Positions 52,634 through 61,122 of a stretch of 64,000 nt of DNA are shown here, one piece after another. The DNA is from Frankia nepalensis (GTDB taxonomy: Bacteria; Actinomycetota; Actinomycetes; Frankiales; Frankiaceae), in NCBI RefSeq assembly GCF_016786325.1, contig NZ_JADWYU010000096.1, positions 1-64,000 on the forward strand, written 5' to 3'. The position numbers and the translations under genes were made by a program. Positions within the stretch are counted from its first letter, which is position 1. Each line of letters opens with the position of its first letter. The notes beneath the pieces are model-generated. The model made no database searches. It saw only the letters and a list, made by a program, of their open reading frames with translations, and was not told the DNA's origin.

Positions 52634-53740
52634 ATGGTCACGCACGGCACGACGATCTCCCGGGATCAGGTGCACGCGGCGGTCGAGGCGGCGAACCTGG
52701 CCCCTTCGATCCACAACAGCCAGCCGTGGCGCTGGCGCTTCCGCGACGACGCGCTCGAGCTGTCGGCCGACCTGGGCCGGGCCTTGCCCGTCGCGGACCC
52801 CGACCACCGCCAGCTGCTGGTCAGCTGCGGCGCCGCCCTGCTGAACGGGTGGCTGGCGCTGCGGGCCGCCGGCCTGGACGTCGAGGTAGCCGAGCTGCCC
52901 GACGGGCCGGACATCGCCACCGGCCGTCTCGCGGCCCTGCGGATCGTCGGCCTGCGCCCGCCGACCGACGAGGAGACGCGCCTGGCCGCGGCGGTCGGCC
53001 ACCGGCACACCGACCGCCGCCCGTTCGAACCGGCCGAACTGCCCGCCGACGCGGTCCGCGAGCTGCGCCACGCCGCCGAGGCGGAAGGCTGCTGGCTGGC
53101 GTCGCTGACCAGCGAACAGGCCCGCGTCGAGCTCGCGGTGCTGCTGGCCCGGGCCGACTGGGTGGAGCAGCACGACCCCGCCTACCAGACCGAGCTCGCC
53201 GCGTGGACCCGGGCCGACCCCGACGCCACCGACGGCGTCCCGCTCACGGCGGCGCCTGGTTCCGGCGAGCCCCGCCGCTCGGAGTTCGCGCTGCGCTCCT
53301 TCGCGCCGGCCGGCGAGACCGGCGCGGCCACGGGTGGGGCTGCCGGGGCCGTGGCTGGGGCTGGAGCTGGGGAGGCCGCGGGCGGGTCTGGCGGGGCCGA
53401 GCCCGGCCCGGCCCCGGCCGAGCCGCCGGTCGAGCACCCGGGTGTGCTGGTCCTCGGCACCGACGCGGACGGCCCGGCCGACCGGCTGCGCGCCGGCCGC
53501 GGCCTCGGCCGCGTGCTGCTGACGGCGACCGCCGCCGGGCTCGCCACCTCACCGCTCGGCCAGGCGATCGACATGGAGGCGACCCGCGCCCTGGTCCGCT
53601 CCGCCACCGGCGGCACCGGCCACACCCAGATGATCCTCCGGGTCGGCTACCCCGACCACTCCGCCCCGCCCCTGACCCCCACCGGGCGCCGCCCCGTAGC
53701 CGAGGTCCTCGAGGAGTTCGGCACCCCGCCGGCGTCGTAG
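52634..53740 (+). CDS. Acg family nitroreductase-like FMN oxidoreductase
   Basis: The 368-residue protein begins with the Acg-type nitroreductase block NLAPSIHNSQPWRWRF (about residues 22-37), contains RHTDRRPFEP and ends with LATSPLGQAIDM and MILRVGYP. In mycobacteria Acg is a DosR-regulated, FMN-binding nitroreductase-fold protein without classical activity. A Gly/Ala repeat (GAGAGEAAGGSGG) interrupts the fold near residue 240. ATG 52634 is chosen; an in-frame ATG at 52586 is possible. It is not obviously linked to its neighbours, though a PPOX/F420 protein follows convergently. Confidence 0.85.
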   Translation: MVTHGTTISRDQVHAAVEAANLAPSIHNSQPWRWRFRDDALELSADLGRALPVADPDHRQLLVSCGAALLNGWLALRAAGLDVEVAELPDGPDIATGRLAALRIVGLRPPTDEETRLAAAVGHRHTDRRPFEPAELPADAVRELRHAAEAEGCWLASLTSEQARVELAVLLARADWVEQHDPAYQTELAAWTRADPDATDGVPLTAAPGSGEPRRSEFALRSFAPAGETGAATGGAAGAVAGAGAGEAAGGSGGAEPGPAPAEPPVEHPGVLVLGTDADGPADRLRAGRGLGRVLLTATAAGLATSPLGQAIDMEATRALVRSATGGTGHTQMILRVGYPDHSAPPLTPTGRRPVAEVLEEFGTPPAS

Positions 53741-53811
53741 CCGCGGGTCGTGGCCGCGGACCGTGGCCGGCAGGGGATCATCTCGACAGCCGCGATTCCC
53801 GTCTCGACCGC

Positions 53812-54306
53812 TCAAGATCCGCGAGAGACGCCGTCGGGACCGGGATCGGTGAAAGCCCACCCGGACCAGCGGGTCACGGCGACCACGATGGCCGGGCCGG
53901 CCGGCGGGTGCTCGCGGTACTGCGCGTAACGCGCGGCCAGCGCGCGGACGGCGGCCATGTACGCGGGATCCGGCGGCTCGACGACGTGGGCAAGGCCATC
54001 CGCCCGGGCCCACCACAGCCGCGTCCAGTCGTCGTCGTACTCGTCGGCGAGCAGCGTCACCCGCGGCTGGCGCGCGATGTCCTCAAGCCGGCGCAGCCGG
54101 GTGCTCCGCTTGGGCTTGTGGTCGACGGCCGTCACGATCGTCCCGCGGGCCTGAAGCGTCCCGAAGTCGCCGGAGGGCCCCAGCGCGGCGAACGTGACCG
54201 GGACCAGGCGGGGCGCGCCGTCGGCGCTGACGGTCGCGAGCCGGGCCACCCGGGCGGCGGCGAACCGGGCCCGCGTCTGGGCATCGTCGAGATTCACGGC
54301 GCTCAC
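53812..54306 (-). CDS. PPOX class F420-dependent oxidoreductase-like protein
   Basis: The 164-residue split-barrel protein begins RFAAARVARLATVSADGAPRLVPVTFA and has DHKPKRSTRLRRLEDIARQPRV, which match the TIGR03668-type PPOX/F420 proteins, and WWARADG, WAFTD later. It probably binds F420 or flavin and reduces an unknown substrate. GTG 54306 lacks a good ribosome site; an in-frame GTG a few codons downstream is an alternative. Convergent with the Acg-like gene and divergent from an acyl-CoA dehydrogenase. Confidence 0.83.
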   Translation of the reverse strand: MSAVNLDDAQTRARFAAARVARLATVSADGAPRLVPVTFAALGPSGDFGTLQARGTIVTAVDHKPKRSTRLRRLEDIARQPRVTLLADEYDDDWTRLWWARADGLAHVVEPPDPAYMAAVRALAARYAQYREHPPAGPAIVVAVTRWSGWAFTDPGPDGVSRGS

Positions 54307-54422
54307 GGTAGGTCGGTGACGCGACGAGCCAGACGAGCGGACTGGTGCCGCGAGCCGCTGGAATCGCCGGTACGGCCCCTGGCAGGCGGCCGGGAAGTAC
54401 GCTTCCGCCGAAAGTTACCCAT

Positions 54423-54472
54423 CGGTATGCTTACCGTGCGGTACTCAGCGGTATCAGCCGTAGCAGCGGTAT
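54423..54472. promoter_or_regulatory. CGGTA repeat cluster upstream of the acyl-CoA dehydrogenase
   Basis: CGGTA occurs at 54423, 54439, 54449 and 54467; the first forms CGGTA-TGCT-TACCG, an inverted repeat. The cluster lies 29 to 78 bases before the acyl-CoA dehydrogenase start and is AT-richer than its surroundings. It looks like a regulator-binding region. Confidence 0.45.
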
Positions 54473-54500
54473 CGAAACTCAGGTGGAGGGACCGACCACG

Positions 54501-55715
54501 ATGAGTGGCTTCAGCCTCGATCTCTCGGACGAGCAGCGCGAACTGCGGGACTGGGCGCACGGCTTCGCCGCCGACATCGTGCGGCCGGCGGCGTCCGAGT
54601 GGGACGAGCGCGAGGAGACCCCCTGGCCCGTCATCCAGGAGGCCGCCAAGATCGGCCTGTACGGCTTCGACACGATCGCGACGCTGTTCGCCGACGAGAC
54701 CGGCCTGTCCCTGCCAGTGCTGTGCGAGGAGCTGTTCTGGGGAGACGCCGGAATCGGCATGTCCCTCATGGGCACCTCGCTGGCCGTCGCCGGCATCTCC
54801 TCGGCCGGCACCACCGAGCAGCTGTTCGAATGGGCGCCGCAGTGCTACGGCGACGCCGCCGACCCGAAGCTCGGCGCGTTCTGCGTCTCCGAGCCGGGCG
54901 CCGGCTCCGACGTCTCCTCGCTGCGCACCCGGGCCCGCTACGACGAGGCCAGCGACGAGTGGGTCATCAACGGCCAGAAGGCCTGGATCACCAACGGCGG
55001 AATCGCGGACGTCCACGTCGTCGTCGCCTCCGTCGAACCCGAGCTCAAGGCCCGCGGCCAGGCCACCTTCGTCGTCCCGCCGCGCGCCAAGGGCCTGGAG
55101 GCCGCCAAGAAAATCAAGAAGCTCGGCCTGCGCGCCTCGCACACCGCGGACGTCTTCTTCGACGACGTCCGGCTGCCCGGCAGCTGCCTGCTCGGCGGCA
55201 AGGAGAAGCTCGACGCCCGGCTCGCCAGGGCCCGGGAGGGCACCAGCGCCAAGGGCCAGGCCGCGATGGCGACGTTCGAGCGGACCCGCCCGACCGTCGG
55301 CGCCCAGGCGATCGGCATCGCCCGCGCGGCCTACGAATACGCGCTGGAATACGCCAAGACCCGCGAGGCCTTCGGCCGCCCCATCATCGAGAACCAGGCG
55401 ATCGCGTTCGCCCTCGCCGACATGCGCATGGAGATCGACGCGGCCCGGCTGCTGGTCTGGCGCGCCGCCTGGATGGGCAAGCAGAGCAAGACCTTCGAGG
55501 CTGGCGAGGGCTCGATGTCCAAGCTGAAGGCCGGCGAGGTCGCGGTGGCGGTCACCGAGAAGGCCGTCCAGATCCTCGGCGGCGCCGGCTACAGCCGCGA
55601 GCACCCCGTCGAGCGCATGTACCGCGACTCCAAGATCTACACCATCTTCGAAGGCACGAGCGAGATCCAGCGTCTGGTGATCGCCCGCGCCATCTCTGGC
55701 CTGCACATTCGCTGA
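54501..55715 (+). CDS. acyl-CoA dehydrogenase
   Basis: This 404-residue FAD enzyme has the family signatures: CVSEPGAGSDVSSLRT in the middle domain, WITNGG, and the C-terminal FEGTSEIQRLVIARAI containing the Glu usually acting as catalytic base (the IFEGT motif). It introduces the alpha,beta double bond into acyl-CoA. ATG 54501 follows GGAGGG at a spacing of eleven bases. It is not in a full fatty-acid operon here. An upstream cluster of CGGTA boxes suggests regulation by a TetR-type fatty-acid regulator. Confidence 0.93.
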   Translation: MSGFSLDLSDEQRELRDWAHGFAADIVRPAASEWDEREETPWPVIQEAAKIGLYGFDTIATLFADETGLSLPVLCEELFWGDAGIGMSLMGTSLAVAGISSAGTTEQLFEWAPQCYGDAADPKLGAFCVSEPGAGSDVSSLRTRARYDEASDEWVINGQKAWITNGGIADVHVVVASVEPELKARGQATFVVPPRAKGLEAAKKIKKLGLRASHTADVFFDDVRLPGSCLLGGKEKLDARLARAREGTSAKGQAAMATFERTRPTVGAQAIGIARAAYEYALEYAKTREAFGRPIIENQAIAFALADMRMEIDAARLLVWRAAWMGKQSKTFEAGEGSMSKLKAGEVAVAVTEKAVQILGGAGYSREHPVERMYRDSKIYTIFEGTSEIQRLVIARAISGLHIR

Positions 55716-56623
55716 GGCGCGGTTAGCGGGCGCTCACCGCTCCGCGCCGCTCCGCAAGATCGAATCCACGTATAGTCCACAGCGGTCCCGGCAGCCTCGC
55801 CCGGATAGCACCTGGCACAGGGCGGTGGATGCCTCGGCGGACGCGACGCAAGTCGAGCTGAGTGGTGCCCGGTGGAAGCCTGGCAGCGGAGTTCCTGGTC
55901 GCGGCCAGGACTCGTCCTGCTCCAGCGCTGCCCGGCATTGCCGTTCCGTTGGACATCGCCTGGATCACCTAGCCGTGGCTCGCCGGGCGCCTCAATGGCG
56001 GCGGCAGGGCCTAGTGGACAGGTGAGGCGATCGCCGAGGGTCGCGGCGGCGGCCAAGACGTCCTGGGCGACGTGAACAACGGCTAGGGACGCGGTGGCCT
56101 GCCGCGGCCGCTCCCCAGGCGTCAGCCAGCCGTCGACGCCGCGGAAACGCCGGGACGTGACCTGCCGACCGTGCTCGCGGGCTTCGCGGTCACCACCAGG
56201 CTCCAGACCGCCTCGTCGCTGCCTGGCTGGCATCCCGCGCTGGGACGGGGGTCCTCATGTGGGTCTCGTCTCGACGCCGCTCGGCCGGCTCCACGGAGAC
56301 AACGTGGAGGCGAGCCCGTATTGGTCCGGCCCACCCGCGGGGGCATCGTCGGCGGCCTCGCGAGGGACATCGCCGCCAACATCGCGGACTCCTGCACCGC
56401 ACGCGGGCAGCGCGGTTCCCGACTCAGGCCGTGCGGGCCGTGAGGGCTTGCGCGAGGGCCGGTGCGAGGTGTGGAGATCCCAGGGTTGTCCACAGGCAGC
56501 GACAGCGGCCCGGCGTCGCGGGCTCGGTGATGGTGCCGTGGTCTCGACGAAGGCCCGGCGTGCCCGAAGGCGCGCCGCGCTGCGGCCGGTGACCTGGCGG
56601 TCTGGGACATCAGAGGAGGCGCG
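55716..56623. other. 908-base stretch without a recognised gene
   Basis: Only short, compositionally random open frames occur on either strand. I see no RNA gene or repeat. The last 20 bases contain AGAGGAGGCGCG before the next gene. The stretch marks a boundary between the acyl-CoA dehydrogenase and the region leading to the lanthipeptide cluster. Confidence 0.4.
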
Positions 56624-56989
56624 ATGGGCTGGCATACGCGGGCGGCAGAGCTGACCGGCGGCGAGGAGGTCGGGGCGCGGGTGGCGTTGATGTTGCTGGA
56701 GCATGCCGCGTCCGGGTTGCTGCACGCCCCGGCCCGCGAGAGCCTGGCCGGGCTGACCGCACGGGCGGACGTGCACCTGGCCGTCTACGAGCTCGACACC
56801 GCAGGGGTGGCGGCCCCGCCGGCGTTCGAGGCCGGCCTGGAGCGCGTCACGACAGGGGACGTACGACCCCTGCTGGAAGGGGCGGTGTCGCTGCTGGTGG
56901 CGGCGGTCGACATCGCGGTCGACCCGGTTCCGATCGCCCGCGCGGCGGTCCGCACCCGCCGGGCGCTCGCGGCGCTGGGCCGTGGCTGA
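56624..56989 (+). CDS. small hypothetical protein, partner of the following gene
   Basis: The 121-residue Ala/Leu-rich helical protein (RVALMLLEHAASGLLHAP, then LEGAVSLLVAAVDIAV) has no recognised family. An excellent AGAGGAGG site precedes ATG 56624. Its end overlaps the next gene by eight bases, so the two are translationally coupled. Function unknown. Confidence 0.65.
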   Translation: MGWHTRAAELTGGEEVGARVALMLLEHAASGLLHAPARESLAGLTARADVHLAVYELDTAGVAAPPAFEAGLERVTTGDVRPLLEGAVSLLVAAVDIAVDPVPIARAAVRTRRALAALGRG

Positions 56990-58607
56990 CCCGGTCACCT
57001 ACGGCGGTCTCGTCGACGACGCCGTACGGATCGCCGCCCGCGCCACGGCCCGGGGGACGACGCGACCTGTCGAGCTGGACACGACCGGGCTGGTCGGGCT
57101 GGTTCGGGTCGCCGGCCGGCACGCCTCGCTGTTGTCCCGGCGGTTCGGCGTGTCCCATCCCGCGTGGAGCCTCGCCGATGTCGTTGGCCGCACCGTCGCC
57201 GCCCTCCCCTCCAGCGACACCCCACGGCCAGGTGTGGAGGGGGCGAGCCCGTGGCACGTGGCGGCCGGCCGGCTCGCGCTGGCCCACGACCTGCTCGCCC
57301 AGCAGGTCGGCCCGGACGGGCAGGAGCTCGGCCCGGACGCGCGCCACCTGGCCGACCGCGACGCCACCGTCGCGGCAACAGGCAGGGTCGCGACCCTGAC
57401 CGCCCTCGCGGCCGACGCCGCGCAGGACCTGTTCACCGAACTGCGCACGGCGGCACCGCCGGACTCGGCCGAGCGAAGGCCCGTCGTGTCCGGCAGCCAG
57501 CTGCCCCCCAACGCGCGAGCACTATGGCTGATCCGCGGCCTGGCCGTCCCGGCCGGCGACATCGTCGACCAGTGCGGCGGCCCCGACCGGCCCGGCCCTC
57601 TCGACGACCTCCAACCCCTGTTCGCCGACCGCGACCTGCCTGTCCTGGACCGCCGGCTCGAACAGCTCCGCCTCGCCGCGTTCGTCCTCAGCCAGCCCGA
57701 CGCCTCCCCCACCCACCACGCCCTGGCCGCCCTGGCCGACCTTGCGGCGGTCATCGCCGGCCAGACCAACCTCGCGCTACGCCCCTACAGCAACCCCGGC
57801 AGGCGGACCGCCTCCCCCCACGACCAGGCCAGCAAACAGGCCGTCGCGACCGCCGCGGCGTGGGAGATCATCCCGAGGATGCTGGCCCACACCGTGTCTT
57901 TGGGAACCGAAGGCCGGGTGGCCCTCGCCCTCGCCGAGGACATCCGGCAACGCCTGACCGGCGCCCTCGCCGGCGACACCCCGCAGGGCCTGGCCCCGTT
58001 CCGCCGCGCCGCGCTGGTCCTGCCCGACCTCGCCCTCAGCGGCGCCGTCACCGCCAGGCGGCTGCTCGGCGGTGACCTGCTGACCTACCGCGCCAGCCAC
58101 GACATTCACATCCGCCTCGACCGCCGGCGCGCCGCCCGTCTGACCCAGGCCTACACCGACGCGCTCGCCGCTTCCCACGCCCTCGTCGCCCGCCTCGCCG
58201 AACTCCCCGGCACTCAGCCCCGGCCCCACCTGGCCGCCCACCTCGGCTCACAGACTCCCAGGCCACCCACGACCAGCCAGGCCCACCAGCCTGCGGACAT
58301 CCGCCCGCCGCGGCTGACCACCCCTGCCGGAGAGCCGCGATGGGTCGAGATCAACGACCGTGAGCACGGCACACTGCACTGCCTGTCCGACGACCTCGTC
58401 CGCGCGCTGCGCCACCCCACCGACGACCTACGCCAGATCCTCGCCCCGCTCGCCCACCAGCTCGGCCTGTCCGGCCGGGAACCCCACATCACCCTCGCTG
58501 TTCTCGCCATCCACCATCTCGCCGACAAGATCGCACCGGCGGCCGAGTTCGCCCCTGACCCGAGTGCCGGTACGGCGCCACCCCCAACCATCGGATTTGA
58601 TCTTTAA
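56982..58607 (+). CDS. large hypothetical helical protein
   Basis: The 541-residue protein is rich in Ala, Leu, Arg and Pro and appears entirely helical until residue about 400, then Pro-rich and ending in a small helical domain (LAVLAIHHLADKIAP). No transmembrane helix, catalytic motif or known domain is evident. GTG 56982 lies within the end of the preceding gene. Such Ala-rich coupled pairs occur in accessory regions of filamentous actinomycetes; I cannot assign a function. Confidence 0.65.
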   Translation: MADPVTYGGLVDDAVRIAARATARGTTRPVELDTTGLVGLVRVAGRHASLLSRRFGVSHPAWSLADVVGRTVAALPSSDTPRPGVEGASPWHVAAGRLALAHDLLAQQVGPDGQELGPDARHLADRDATVAATGRVATLTALAADAAQDLFTELRTAAPPDSAERRPVVSGSQLPPNARALWLIRGLAVPAGDIVDQCGGPDRPGPLDDLQPLFADRDLPVLDRRLEQLRLAAFVLSQPDASPTHHALAALADLAAVIAGQTNLALRPYSNPGRRTASPHDQASKQAVATAAAWEIIPRMLAHTVSLGTEGRVALALAEDIRQRLTGALAGDTPQGLAPFRRAALVLPDLALSGAVTARRLLGGDLLTYRASHDIHIRLDRRRAARLTQAYTDALAASHALVARLAELPGTQPRPHLAAHLGSQTPRPPTTSQAHQPADIRPPRLTTPAGEPRWVEINDREHGTLHCLSDDLVRALRHPTDDLRQILAPLAHQLGLSGREPHITLAVLAIHHLADKIAPAAEFAPDPSAGTAPPPTIGFDL

Positions 58608-58848
58608 CCGGGCCCCGCGGCGTTCGCGCCGAGCGGGTCGACTGGGCAGACGTGCTCGGCGACCAGAGCGGTGGCCCCGCGCGCGATGCCAGATCCGGAT
58701 CATCGAACCTGGCATGGGTCCGCGACGGGGTATGCAACAGTCGCACCTCGTAGATGCCCGCTCGGTCAGGTCGGATCGGTCCTTCAACAAGACCGTCATC
58801 CCAGCTCAAGGGCATTTACGCGTTTGCGACACCATCAAGCAGCCGCAA

Positions 58849-59985
58849 CTACCGATGCATCCAGGCCGAGCTGTCGGCGTATTGGGCTTTTCTCTGCCGC
58901 GTGGACCACAGCGGAAAGGCATCGTGGCCGGGTTGGATCGATGTGAGGAGTTCTCTCAGTTCCGGCGCCTCGATCCTGGGCGCTTTGATCGCCTCGGCGA
59001 TCCGCCGGCAGGTGAGAAGGTCGATGCCCCGCTGGCCGGCGTCTTCGACGTATGCCAGCGCTCTCGCCGTGAGGTCGGCGGGACTTGGTTGCTCATCTCC
59101 TGGAGGTAGGGTCTTGAGCTTTCGCCTTTCGTAGTCGATCTCGGATGTGCCCCGTGCACCGCGAACCGCGTCCTCGGCCTCTGCCAGGGAGCGGGTGTCG
59201 GTGAGGAGCGGGGCGAGAAGGCTTCCCTCGTACACCTGACGGAGATCGGCGACGTAGACGTCCGCGCTCGCGTCGTTCAGTTCGACTGTCGCCCCTTCGC
59301 CGCGCAGCTCGACGGTTCCGCGGTGGCCGCGCGCGGCGGCGGCCAGGAGCGCCGTGGCCTCGGTGGGGTGCCATGCGAGGATCGTGCGCACGGCGTCGGC
59401 GTCCTGGTGGCCTACGGATGATGTTCGTCGTCCGCCGAGACCGCGAAGCCGGTTCAGCACGGCGGAGGCGGCGAGTTCGCCGTCCAGGCCCGGCCCGGCC
59501 ACGACCAGCTCCGTGGGCACGTCGAGACTCGCGCAGGCGGCGATGGCCAGGGTGTCGGCGAGCGGGCTCAGGAGTTCGGGCTCGTCACCTCGTGCGACCG
59601 CGTCTCCGCCGACGTCGATGAGCGAAACCTTGTCAACGTCCTCACGTTTGATGATCTCGCTGAGCTGGTCGTGGATTCCGACTGCGCCCTGGGACGGGTC
59701 GAGGAGGAGGAGAGGCGTGTCGATCGACCCCGCGAGCCGCGGGAGGGTCGATCTGCTGGGCGGGCTGACAGCTGTGGAGGACACGATGCGGGCGTTGAGG
59801 TCGCCGAACGGCCGCAGGCCGTTGAAGTCCCCGGCTCGTCGCGGTCCGGGCAACGGGTCGACGCGCAGGCGCTCCCAGGCGTAGGTGAGGATCGCTACAT
59901 CGACGTCGGACTGATCCGCCCGACCGATCATCACTGCGCCCAGGGCGTCGCCGCCGCCGCCGGTGGCCACGACCAGACGTCTCAT
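58849..59985 (-). CDS. DUF1152 domain-containing protein
   Basis: The 378-residue protein begins VVATGGGGDALGAVM, the glycine-rich start typical of DUF1152, and continues with LLLLDPSQG and VSLIDVGGDAVARGDEPEL, a second Gly-rich Asp-containing block. This suggests a nucleotide or sugar-phosphate binding Rossmann-like fold. Function is unknown. It is divergent from the GntR regulator of the lanthipeptide cluster, with a palindromic operator between them, so it may belong to the same regulon. Confidence 0.8.
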   Translation of the reverse strand: MRRLVVATGGGGDALGAVMIGRADQSDVDVAILTYAWERLRVDPLPGPRRAGDFNGLRPFGDLNARIVSSTAVSPPSRSTLPRLAGSIDTPLLLLDPSQGAVGIHDQLSEIIKREDVDKVSLIDVGGDAVARGDEPELLSPLADTLAIAACASLDVPTELVVAGPGLDGELAASAVLNRLRGLGGRRTSSVGHQDADAVRTILAWHPTEATALLAAAARGHRGTVELRGEGATVELNDASADVYVADLRQVYEGSLLAPLLTDTRSLAEAEDAVRGARGTSEIDYERRKLKTLPPGDEQPSPADLTARALAYVEDAGQRGIDLLTCRRIAEAIKAPRIEAPELRELLTSIQPGHDAFPLWSTRQRKAQYADSSAWMHR

Positions 59986-60029
59986 GGCGCAACCCTAGAT
60001 TCCGAGCGGCCCTCGTGGCGTACGCTGGC

Positions 60030-60053
60030 GGCCAGTGGCCAATGCCACTGGCC
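60030..60053. promoter_or_regulatory. GntR operator 1 (autoregulatory site)
   Basis: Perfect 10-base arms GGCCAGTGGC and GCCACTGGCC flank CAAT, directly between the DUF1152 gene and the GntR start. It shares GTGGC-N4-GCCAC with two sites downstream of the regulator. Confidence 0.75.
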
Positions 60054-60067
60054 GAAAGGGTGTTGCC

Positions 60068-60814
60068 GTGCCTGACCTTCAGCGGGTGCTTCCGAAGTAT
60101 CTGCAGATCGCGAACCATCTCCGAGATCAGATCCTGCGCGGCGATCTTCGGCCTGGCGCGGAGGTCCCGTCCGAGCGAACCCTTGCTGTCGACTGGAAGG
60201 TCAGCCGACCAACGGCAACGAAGGCCCTGGAGGCGCTGCGCGTGCAGGGCCTGATCGAGTCCCGGCAGGGCTCCGGCAGCTACGTCGTGGATCAGATGGG
60301 CGTTCATCGGCGGGCTCGCGAGCGGTATGGCCGAGGGCGCGAGACTGGTGCGATCTACCCGCCGAACGAGTGGGCCCGCATCGTCGCGGCCGAGATCGTG
60401 GCGGCGCCAGAGCATGTGGAAGCAGCGCTGGGCGGCGACGTGCCGCGGGTGATCCGGCGCCACCGGATCACCCATGGCGACGACGGACCCGTGGAGGTCT
60501 CCACGTCCTGGATCTCTGCCGCCCTGGCCGACGTGGCCCCTCGTCTGCTCCAGACCGAGCGGATCCGCGAAGGCACACTGGCCTACCTCGCGAGCGTCAC
60601 CGGCCTGCGAGCCCGCCTGGCCCGGGATCGGGTCACCGCCCGGCTGGCCACCGACACCGAGGCAGCCGACCTGGAACTGGGCCCCGGGCCGCACGCGGTT
60701 CTGGTGGTACGCCATGTCGTCTGCACCGAGGCGAACCAGCCTCTGGAGTTCGTCGAGGCTGTCTACCCGCCTGAGAGCTGGACGTTTGAGCAGGAATACC
60801 CCGTGACGAGCTAG
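60068..60814 (+). CDS. GntR family regulator with UTRA domain
   Basis: The 248-residue protein has a GntR winged helix (about residues 8-72; YLQIANHLRDQILRGDLRPG, then PSERTLAVDWKVSRPTATKALEALR) and a UTRA ligand-binding domain (about 90-245). It is of the HutC/YvoA type that senses small molecules. GTG 60068 has an AAAGGG site. The gene is flanked by one palindrome upstream and two downstream that share GTGGC-N4-GCCAC, so it probably represses both itself and the lanthipeptide genes that follow. The ligand is unknown. Confidence 0.87.
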   Translation: MPDLQRVLPKYLQIANHLRDQILRGDLRPGAEVPSERTLAVDWKVSRPTATKALEALRVQGLIESRQGSGSYVVDQMGVHRRARERYGRGRETGAIYPPNEWARIVAAEIVAAPEHVEAALGGDVPRVIRRHRITHGDDGPVEVSTSWISAALADVAPRLLQTERIREGTLAYLASVTGLRARLARDRVTARLATDTEAADLELGPGPHAVLVVRHVVCTEANQPLEFVEAVYPPESWTFEQEYPVTS

Positions 60815-60851
60815 GGACCCCGTCGCGAGCGCCGGGTTCTTGCTAAACCAG

Positions 60852-60890
60852 GTGGCATATGCCACTCTGAGGCAAGTGGCATATGCCACT
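60852..60890. promoter_or_regulatory. GntR operators 2 and 3 upstream of the FxLD methyltransferase
   Basis: GTGGCATATGCCAC at 60852-60865 and AGTGGCATATGCCACT at 60875-60890 are perfect palindromes. Their cores start 24 bases apart, in a 308-base region between the regulator and the methyltransferase gene, where they could cover its promoter. Confidence 0.75.
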
Positions 60891-61122
60891 GTCGGCATCA
60901 GTCCTTGATCCGGAGTCCGAAGGTGGCGTCGTCGGCCGAGAGCATGCCGGGGATCCGCTCACAGGCATGATCCGGAGCCGGGGCGCCGAGCGGCTTCCGC
61001 CGCCGCGACCAGCTACGTCACGGGGCTGGACGCCAGCAACCAAAGCCCGAATACCAACGCGCAGACCTTCCAGGAAGCGCCCGAGACCGCGTTACCCGCG
61101 GACATCAGGAAAGGGCACCGTC

